The translations under genes and the position numbers were made by a program. A stretch of 64,000 bases of DNA from Zygnema cylindricum (Eukaryota; Streptophyta; Zygnematophyceae; Zygnematales; Zygnemataceae): positions 1 through 64,000 of the forward strand of contig JBBHKE010000043.1 in the NCBI GenBank assembly GCA_037447655.1, written 5' to 3'. Positions 55,746-64,000 of the stretch are shown here, in pieces; the stretch's first letter is position 1, and each line of letters begins with the position of its first letter. The notes beneath the pieces are model-generated. The model saw only the letters and a program-made list of their open reading frames with translations. It had not been told where the DNA came from and searched no databases.

Positions 55746-56800
55746 TGTTGAAATTAAAGTATTTTCCAGGTTTGTATTAGGATAGAAAAGAGCAAAGGCA
55801 GTCTGCCTCGAACTCCCGTCTCTTAGCCCCCACACTTGTTGTAGTCACTAAAGGTTGGATAGGGAGCTAGAGCCATGGATGCCAAGGCCCTTTAGAGCGA
55901 GAGGGAGTAGCTTTGGTAGATTTACCAAAAAAAAGATTGACGGACCCACGATTTGATCTTGGTACGTGGCCTCGGTTAATATGCCTGTAGCCGTTAGCTT
56001 TGTCCTATAAGTCTAGGACAATTATATAGAGTTGATAGCTATTTAATCATTTACACGTAGGACATTTCATTAAAATAACGAAACGTATGGTAGAACATAG
56101 AACACGATGTGTACTATTGTACCACACGAAATAAATGGTGCGAACATCTACTTCAACGACTTATTTTAAAAGCCGATCTAATCGGACGACCATGGTAAAC
56201 GCCAATGTCGCGAGAAGAACGTTTTAATCATTTTCGGAAGCCGCCACTCCAAACGACATGTGGCAACATCTTACACGATTACGGAACCTCCAGAGCACAC
56301 GATAACAAGTCTGGATGTGACAGATATCACCGGTATGGCCATGTCGTACAAATGTCGTCCAAAAAGTACTCCGACACTTGTACTTTATGTACGGGAGTCT
56401 TGTGATTGGTGCGTACATCAATACTAAAGGGTTTAGAGAGGGCTTTTAGGACTTAGGAAAAATATTAGTTATTCGCCTCTCTAAAAGAGAGCTTCTGTAC
56501 AAAAGGTCAACTTTGACCAGCCATAACTAACTGCTCAAGGGAGCAAATATAGTGATTCTTTTTGTTGCCGACTCACGTGAGTCCAGGCTACACAAGGGAT
56601 TCAGTGATTCTTTTTGCTACGGAATCAGTTTAGTCTAGGCTACACAGGAGTGTAGTCAATCAGAGATTTTGCCTTCCAGGGTGGATGCATTTGTAAGCGA
56701 AAGTCAAAGTGGGGGAATGTGTCCAAATACTCATATTCTAACTTTACACTCAGTTGGGGAACCGAGCACACAGATTTTTTTCTTTCACAGGGGTGAAGTT
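55746..56800 (+). repeat. Solo copia LTR in opposite orientation
   Basis: The left end TGTTGAAAT...ATTTTCCAGG is the reverse complement of the inner end of the other copia LTRs. GAGCCATGGATGCC, the tRNA-like segment and GGTCAACTTTGACC follow in reverse order. Near 56,545-56,640 a GTGATTCTTTTTG...CTACACA unit is tandemly duplicated. The right boundary is approximate. No internal region adjoins it, so it appears to be a solo LTR. Confidence 0.65.
55939..56005 (-). other. tRNA-like segment in inverted solo LTR
   Basis: Read on the minus strand, AAAGCTAACGGCTACAGG then CAAGATCAAATCGTGGG matches the tRNA-like segments of the element 2 LTRs. Confidence 0.45.
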
Positions 56801-56899
56801 CTATTGGGGTTCTAATTTTCAAAGTGCCAATCATTTAGGTTTTTATCAGCTTAGAGTTGGCACTACCTAGATACGTTTCTTTTGATCTGCGATTTCTGT

Positions 56900-58440
56900 G
56901 GGAGAATAGAGCTCATAGAATTTCATCTCTCTCTCCTGGGTCTAAAAAAATTTGATAAGTGAACTATAAATTACCCGTCTTCAATACAGAGGAGACGCAC
57001 ATCGTGGTGGGAGGTGAGGTAAAAGTAAGGTGAGAGAGGCGGTGTGTAAAACACCCAGTTAACATATCAAAAGCCACTTAGGTATTGGAAAGGTGAGGAA
57101 GGGCGTCCATGTGAGACAAGTCTATCTAAAGTGCAGCATCAATTGTGATTGAGTCACAAAAGTACTTGAACCAAAGGGGCAACCAAACACACGAATGCCA
57201 ACGGAGGAAGAGGAGTTTGAAACCCAAAAGGGGGAGTATAGGAAATTGGAATATCCTAAGGGGACCAAATAACACACTTCGAGGGTTTGCCAAAAGGGTT
57301 GAGAAGTCGGCCAAACAATCTTTGAAAAAAATATATGTTGGCACGACCTGGTTTGTAGTGCCAAAAAATATGTGTTTCATCTGCAACCGAATAGAAAAGG
57401 CAAGAAGGTGAATTGGTAGAGGAAAAATAGAGGGCCGCGTATGGGCAAAGGCAAACAAAGGTCCTCCAAGCGGCTCACTTTAGAGAGTTCTGGCTGCAAA
57501 GGAGAGAACGACTCTTTGTTAGTCCAAGAATAAAAAGCTCTCACAAAGAGGAATAATTGGAAAACTGGAGAAGGGGCAGCCAAAAGCTCTAAAAAAATGG
57601 CATTTCGATCCACCGTATTAAAGGCGGTGGAAATATAAACATGAAGGAAGAACTAATCTGGATGTACAACCAATAAGGCCTAAATTCCGTGGACCACGAC
57701 CTCGCAAACTCCCCGAGAGTCCACCCGAAACTGACAAGGAGAAAAGTAATCATCAAATGATGGTTGGAGTTGGTGGAGATATACAAAACAAGCCACCAAT
57801 CGGTTTGAGAATTCTCCAAGGAAAATAAGGCGGATCCCTCCATCATGTTTAGCGATAGCAACAAGGCGAGACGTCGTGACAAGTTCACAAATCCAAGGGG
57901 GAACAACCCGATTAGCAATAAATGAACATTCTCAACAAAAAAAATCAAAACCCTAGGCACCCAATTCAGAGGCCAAATCATCGTGAAATAACTCATGCAC
58001 TATACTCGATAGACTCGTCGCTAAAAATTAATTAGAAGAGGAAAATGATTTTATGAAAGTGATCCAAAATAAAACCCTTAGAAGACTCAAAGGCGTGGAA
58101 AGACGGGGATAACGTGGTAGGTGTGTGGGGGTGAAAAGCTCAAAAGACCTCAATGGTGGACGAAAGTCGGGGAGCAACGGTGAATGGCTTGAGGGCTCAA
58201 ACCCCTCGAGAAAGCTCACCAACACGACCAAACGAACATCTTGACGATAAGAGGATGGGACATCTGATGGCCTAGGTGGACCCCGCGGTGTGAAAGAAGC
58301 ACTAGCCACCAAACCTCATGCTCGGCGTAGAGGGCTTCCACGCACCATGAAAGAAATGGCGACAACTTGCCATAGTCTATCTAGCCCCAGTGCCACCTCC
58401 ATCACCTGATAAGAGTAAGACTCAAAGAGGGAACAAAAGA
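56900..58440 (-). pseudogene. Decayed LINE copy (same family as 4.3-7.9 kb)
   Basis: Parallel landmarks on the plus strand include GATAGCAACAAGGCGAGACG (compare ACAGCAACAAGGCGAGCTG near 6530), AAAATCAAAACCCTAGG near 57,940 (compare AGATCAAAACCTTGAG), and GTGTTTCATCTGCAACCGAATAG (compare ATGAGTATCATCTGCGATAG near 6010). It covers the RT region in relic form. All frames are broken. Confidence 0.6.
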
Positions 58441-58463
58441 AGAAGGTGCTTAGGAGCAATGTC

Positions 58464-59466
58464 TGCAGTTATGTGTCCTCCATTGGACTATATAATTCAG
58501 GAAGCCTCTAGGTAGTTTTTAACTAACCCACTTTCAACCACAACCACTGCTGCCCAAGCAAACAAGTTGACAATCTGGTTGTACCTCTGTGCAGCCTAGA
58601 CCCCCCTAAGTCGGTAGCAAAATAAATCACTGAAAACAGCCAACCAGCCGATAGGTTATCAGGTGGAAAAGATGCCAATTTATACAAACTCAAATAGAGA
58701 GAGGCGGTTGTCTACCAAAATTTGCTAAGTCCTAATCCCCTCTCACAACCCCTATCTACTACAGTACGATCCAATCAAATAACTGTATAGTACAGAAAGG
58801 TACTATGGCCGATGTCCTTTCTGTACGGTCTGTGCACAACAAGGCCATTGAGTGGACGCGTGTCCACATTTTACTCGTCCTTATGTTCTATGGAATTCAC
58901 GCTACAAAATGTTATCTCTCCACGTGGCGCCATGTCATGTCATGTCCAAAAACCGCCAAAGTGACCATTCTAGGATCTCGGCGACGATGTGTGCCGTTGG
59001 ATCAAAACCAATATCTAATTTTAGCCTTCGAAACAAATGTCCGAGTCATTTGTTTCGTACGGGGTCATGTTTGCACTATACATTAACTAGTTCCATGTCC
59101 CCTCATTTGTAATTCTGTTAATCGGAGTAAGGATCATAATACGGTTTAAGTAATTATCACACCCTATGTATTTTAACAAACACTTAGTCAGACTGGTTAG
59201 AGTTGACGGCTACGCCTCGCTCTGCGGTCGGAGGTTCGAGTCTTGCCGGACTCAACCTTTTGTTGAAAGTGACTTATGTCACTCTTTAGTCGTGCATATG
59301 GAGTTGAGGCAGCCATGGCTTCACTACTCTCTCTCTCTTTCAGTGACTACAACAAGTATGGGGGATAGAGGAAAGAGGTGGAGGTAGATTGCTTGCGCTT
59401 TTTCTTTCTTTTTCTACTAAGCTATTCAGACGAAGAAAATACTCCATAAATTTAGTGATTTCAACA
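58464..59466 (-). repeat. 3' LTR of copia element 3
   Basis: TGCAGTTATG...GTGATTTCAACA, 1,003 bp, TG/CA ends. It closely resembles the LTR of element 1. Left flank is ATGTC; the right target copy lies beyond the window. Confidence 0.85.
59185..59255 (+). other. tRNA-like segment inside copia LTR 3
   Basis: TGGTTAGAGTTG (59,194-59,205) is a near-consensus A box and GGTTCGAGTC (59,233-59,242) a near-consensus B box, with tRNA-like spacing. TTGCCGGACTCAA follows. An acceptor-stem pairing (AGTC/GGACT) is possible. It is the best-preserved of five such segments and is antisense to the retroelement. Confidence 0.55.
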
Positions 59467-62400
59467 CTCCATTTTTTTTCATTGTCTAATTTAACTTCTC
59501 TTTCAATCCACATTTTTCCCTACAATATCTTAACTTGGGAGAGGGCACAGGTTTGGTCATCATGTAAGCCACCATTTCTTCATCAGATTTGTACACAAGA
59601 TTCACAATTTTATTTTCATTTTTTTCCCTCACGAAACTCATTCTTATGTCCATATGTTTAGCTTTGAAATGATTTTTTGGATTAGCTGCAATTGCAATGG
59701 CAACCTGATTATCACAAAAGACTTCATGCACTCCCTCTTTCATATACCCCAATTTTTTCAACTAGGACTTGACCCACATCAGCTCTTTCACAGCAAAACA
59801 CGAGGCCATATACTCAGCCTTCATAGTGGACTGAGCAACCATCTTTTGTTGCTTCCTGTTCCAACATCAAGCACCTTCCTCCACATACAACACAAACCCA
59901 GAAGTGCATCTTCTCATAGGTGCATCCCTATAACTGGCATCACTCCAAGTAGTGATATCAGTGTGCTCCTCTCCCAAATGCAACCATAACTCTCTCGTTC
60001 CCACCAGATATCTCATGACTCTCTTGGCTACCTCCCAGTCTCTCTTCCCAGGATCATTAAGACTCCTACTGAGTACTCCAACTGCTGCCCCTATGTCGAG
60101 CCTGGTACAGTTCATAAAGTAAATTAGACTTCCTGCAACCTGCCTGTAAGGGATAGACTTCATCATCTCTCTCTCTTCTAGACTAATTTTATCATCTAAG
60201 ATTATCACTGCTCTTTCTACACTTCCATCACTTACTTTCTTCAAGTCCATGGGAGTGGTACAACTGTTTGCCTTTTCTATGTGGAATATCTCAAGCATAT
60301 TACCTATTATTTATTTCTGAGTAAGTCTGATGATCCTTTTTCCCCTATCTCTCCCATTTGGATTCCCAAAATATATCTTGCCTCCCCTAGATCTTTCATG
60401 TCAAATCTGCTTCTAAGATATTTCTTTAACTTATTGATCTTTTCCAAAGACTTTCTTAACACCAACAAATTATCCACATAAATTGCAATAAAAATCACAC
60501 CATTCTCATTTTCAAACATATAGAGAGAATCGTCAAAGTTGATCCAGATATATCGTAGACTAGTGAGGAACTCATCTAGTTTGTTTTTCCAGTGTCAGGG
60601 AGCCTGCTTCAATCCATATAAAGACTTGATGAGCCTGCAGAATTTGCTCTCTTCTCCTTCTTCCACGAAACCTTTTGGTTGCCGTATGAAAATTTCTTCC
60701 TCTAACTCACCATTGAGAAATGTGGTCTTAACATCCATCTGGTGTATTTCCATGTTTTCCATTGCTGCTAGACTGAGGAGAATCCTTACTGATGGGAACT
60801 GAACAACTTGAGCAAAAGTCTCCTTAGAGTCAATCCCCTCCTATTGGGTAAACCCCTTTGGTACCAACCAAGCCTTATATCTTTCAATGGTATTATTTGG
60901 GTTTAGTTTTAAGTTTAAACACCCATTTACAACCAATTGGTTTTCTGTCCGGAGGACAGTCCGCTAATTCTCGAGTATTTGCTTCCATGATGGAGGCCAT
61001 CTCATCATTTATGGCTCTAATCCATCTGTCTTTCTCTGGACTGTTCACTGCCTCCGAGTATGACTGAGGCTCATCAGGGTGAGATAGCTTAGTTACCTTA
61101 TGAGCGGCCTATTTTTCTTGTATCCTTTTGTTGCTCCTTCTCCCTCCCTCAAACTCTAAAGCTGGAATGGAGGGAAGTCTTGGATTTCTCCTTATTGTCT
61201 CATCGGCTCCCCTATCCATAGAAGTTGGTTCCGATTCCTCCTCTTTGTCTTTTAAAAGTCCATAGGAATATGTGAGGTTTTTGGTGTGTCTCGTGTATCT
61301 TGGATCTCCCATGAATTTGTAATCAATGTTTCACTTATGTCCCTTTCGGGAAAATCTGAGTCCTCCAGACTTTCGGACTCAAAACTGATTCTTATCTTCT
61401 TGGTATATTTGAAGGGGTCAAATGACTTCCCTTCATCCATGACAACTAGGTGTTTCACCAGAATGATATCTTGGTTTGCTAAGTCATAAACTCTATATCC
61501 TTTGACATCCTCATCATATCCTACAAAGTATCCAGGTTTTCCCTTAGCATCTAGTTTCCAGTTTTTCCTATCCGTATTAAGACTGTAAACTTGGCTACCG
61601 AATGCTTTAAGGTGAGAGATATCTAGTTTCCTTCCAACCCATCTCTCATAAGGTATCATTCCTTTTAGGGTTGAGGTAAGGACTTTATTCTTAATGTAGT
61701 TGGCAAAATTCATGACCTCTGCCCAAAATATTTATCTTTTTTTCTTGTCTGCCAACATACTGCATACACTATCTTCTAGTGTTCGTTCAAACTCTCTCTG
61801 CCATTTTGTTCCATTATAGTGGTACAATTTTCTGGTGTTGAACTCCCTCATCTCTCAAGTATTCCTCAAACTGGTTAGAGGTATATTCCCCCCCATTATC
61901 ACTCCTTATTCTTTTAATGGGGGTTCCATGCAACTTTTCACTCAGGCTTTATATTATTTGAAGTAAGTTGATGTTTCAGACTTTGTTTTTAGGAAATACA
62001 CTCTAGATTATCTAGACTAGTCATTGGTTATTTTTAACATAAACCTCTTCCCTCCGACCGAGGGTACTTTTGCAGGTCCTCAGATATTTGTGTGGACCAG
62101 ATCTAGTACTTTCTCACCCCTATATGTGGCCGTTTTGGGAAAGGGAAGTTGTTGTCAACATAAGCCTTTTCCCTCCGACCGAAGGTACTTTTGCAAATCC
62201 CCAGATATTTGTGTGGACCAGATCTAGTACTTTTTCACCCCTATATGTGGCAGCTTTGGGAAAGGGAAGTCTGTGAGCCTTACCTTGAGCACAACCACTA
62301 CAATCACCCACCATTTCATTATCCCCAAACTGAATGCCTTCTACTACACCAAGCTTCTTCATTTCCCTCACCCTATCAAAATGCACATGTCCCAACCGCT

Positions 62401-63726
62401 TATGCCAAATCATCAACTTTAGAACACCAACATAGTAAGCATTCTTCTTTTCATTACTCAAGTTAAGCCTAAACATTCTTTGGCTACCCTTACCTGTCGT
62501 GAAGTAGACTTCATCCCCATACTTAGCTGTAAATACTCCCTTTCTAGTAAAGGTATCAAATTCCTTATCATCTAATATAGAGGTATAGACAAGATTTTTA
62601 CTCGTCTGAGGAATGTAGAGTACATCTGAGAAGGTGAGTATAAAAGTCTTACCCTCTAGCAAGACTTTCAGATCTACCAACCCCACTAGATCTGTAGTAA
62701 CCACTCTCCCATCCCCAAACTCTATCTCTACAGTAGGGATCTTTCTTAGTTTAGTAAAGAGGTGCATTTCACGACACATATGCATGGATGCAACTGAGTC
62801 GATGATCGAACCTTCCCGTGGAGCTTTCCGAATTGCTCCAAGAGCGCACTTTTGTTTGAGGGATCTCCTTTTCCTCCAAATTTTGGTCAAGAAGAATTTC
62901 TCCATCATCCTCTTCAAAGGACTCATCCTTGGTCTCTCCTTTCACTTTTGTGACCACAAGTGCCTTTTTTCTTCCCTACAAAAGAACCCCCACCACGGTT
63001 TTTGTGGAGCTTGAGCTCGAACACCTTGACATAATCCGCGATGAATTGTCCCGGCTTTTTGCAAAAATGACATAGACCCTTTAGGGGCCTCTGTCCTCCA
63101 AACTGATCTCTTTCTCTTTTTTACAGCTTTTTTGAGTCCTTTCTCCACCTGTTTGCTCCAGCAGCTAGAGCTTGAATGTTATTTCCTCCTTTGTAAGTAT
63201 AATTCCCTAACTTTTGCTCGGCCAACTAGAGATCCTGAATTATACCAGTTGAATAGATCTCCACCAAACATACCCACAACTCCTTGGCCTTGTAAATGTG
63301 AAGGTGGGGGGTTGGCAAAGCCTGAGTAAGGTGTCTTAGAATAAAGTTTTTTGGCAGCCATGTTGGTGTCTTCCCACGTTTGGGATCGTTCTCCGCGGTC
63401 TTCACGGCCGCCGCTGCGAGTGCAGTGGCAATAAGAGTAAGAGGTGTCTCCTTCTCTTTCCCATTTTCAGACACACTGCTGTCCCCATCATCTACCTCCT
63501 CTGCTGCAGTATCGTCCCCATCATCTGCCTCATCTGCTGTAGCAGATGCTGGTGCAAAAAAGCTAATTCCACCAAACCCTGGTGGAGTTCCCGAGGTGGG
63601 CGTTTCAGTTTCCCACTGATTATACCCCTGTATCGTTTTTCGCACTAAGCCCTTGTCATCATGGCTTCCCAATAGATGAAATCACATCCATTGAAGATAG
63701 GCACCTTAGAGGGTGGGCGCATCACT
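59467..63726 (-). pseudogene. Ty1/copia element 3, internal region
   Basis: Gag (63,672-63,226 and neighbours) starts near the LTR edge and includes a Glu/Asp-rich insert (DEADDGDDTAAEEVDDGD). The block 62,926-62,120 holds the protease-region DSVASMHMC and the integrase HHCC (HKRLGHVHFDRVREMKK, CSGCAQGK). RT pieces (60,960-60,307) include AIYVDNLLVL, where the second Asp of YVDD is Asn. RNase H pieces lie at 60,298-59,486, with WSDASYRDAPMRRCTSGF. Stops and frameshifts are frequent; the mutated YVDN box alone would abolish RT activity. Same subfamily as element 1. Confidence 0.85.
62033..62274 (-). repeat. 121-bp tandem duplication in copia 3 integrase
   Basis: The block around CCCTCCGACCGAxGGTACTTT through CCGTTTTGGGAAAGGGAAGT is present twice with a 121-bp period (starts near 62,033 and 62,154) and about 10 differences. 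Confidence 0.85.
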
Positions 63727-64000
63727 TGCAATTTTTTGTCTTCCATTGGACTACATAATTCAGGAAGACTTTAGGTTTTTTTTAACTAACCCACTTTCAA
63801 CCACAACCACTGCTGCCCAAGCAAAAATGTTGACAATCTGACTGTACCCTTGTGCAACCTGGACTCCTTTGAGTCCGTAGCAAAAGAAATCACTAAAATC
63901 GGCCAACCAGCCGATAGGTTATGAGGTGGCAAACATGCCAATTTATACAAACTCTCATAGAGAGAGGTTGTTATCTACCAAAATTTGCTAAGTCCTAATC
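63727..64000 (-). repeat. 5' LTR of copia element 3, cut by window edge
   Basis: It begins TGCAATTTTTTGTC and parallels 58,464 onward. On the element strand its inner edge is followed by AGTGATGCGCCCACC, the primer-binding-site position. Confidence 0.85.

Overview
This window looks like repeat-dense nuclear DNA of a land-plant relative, most likely a streptophyte (charophyte) alga. Three things suggest this: GT-AG introns with pyrimidine-rich acceptors, no bacterial gene organisation, and a transposon load that includes a Ty3/gypsy element with a captured cytosine-5 DNA methyltransferase (DNMT). Such captures have been reported from charophytes and dinoflagellates. I cannot name the species. 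Almost every long reading frame belongs to a mobile element, and almost all of those are broken.

Layout, left to right. 0.5-4 kb: a dispersed repeat, then a hAT (DUF659-type) transposase relic with four internal tandem duplications. 4.2-9 kb: a degenerate non-LTR retrotransposon on the minus strand (N-terminal C2H2 finger, reverse transcriptase, C-terminal endonuclease-like domain, TTTTG-repeat tail, repeated 5' leader). 9-13 kb: two MITEs flanked by TAA-type duplications and a long inverted repeat. 13.7-15.4 kb: the best host-gene candidate, a 363-codon frame with a good start context and a C-terminal EAR-like LxLxL motif. 15.4-20.2 kb: simple repeats, an 11-bp minisatellite and a second pair of TAA MITEs, one nearly identical to the other over ~690 bp. 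21.6-26.3 kb: Stowaway-like TA-flanked MITEs around two further host candidates: a two-module PAN/Apple-like gene built from phase-1 symmetric exons, and a small two-exon gene model.

From 27 kb to the end the window is a nest of retrotransposons, nearly all reading on the minus strand: a truncated Ty1/copia element (27.7-33.05 kb); a fragment of another copia LTR split at 33,263/55,167 by the DNMT-bearing gypsy composite (33,264-55,166); inside that composite, a complete copia element (37,602-44,068) with 5-bp target duplication CGCAT interrupting the reverse transcriptase; then an inverted solo copia LTR, a decayed non-LTR copy, and a third copia element running off the right edge.

The gypsy element reads gag, two zinc knuckles, aspartic protease, DNMT, reverse transcriptase, RNase H, integrase, PHD finger. 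Its gag-to-DNMT part is present twice with a 4,495-bp period. The two copies are almost identical over ~3.3 kb, including the same disabling stop codons and frameshift, but several percent diverged on either side, which looks like gene conversion. The inferred logic is a retroelement that carried both a methylation writer and a chromatin reader. Neither DNMT copy here could make a full protein.
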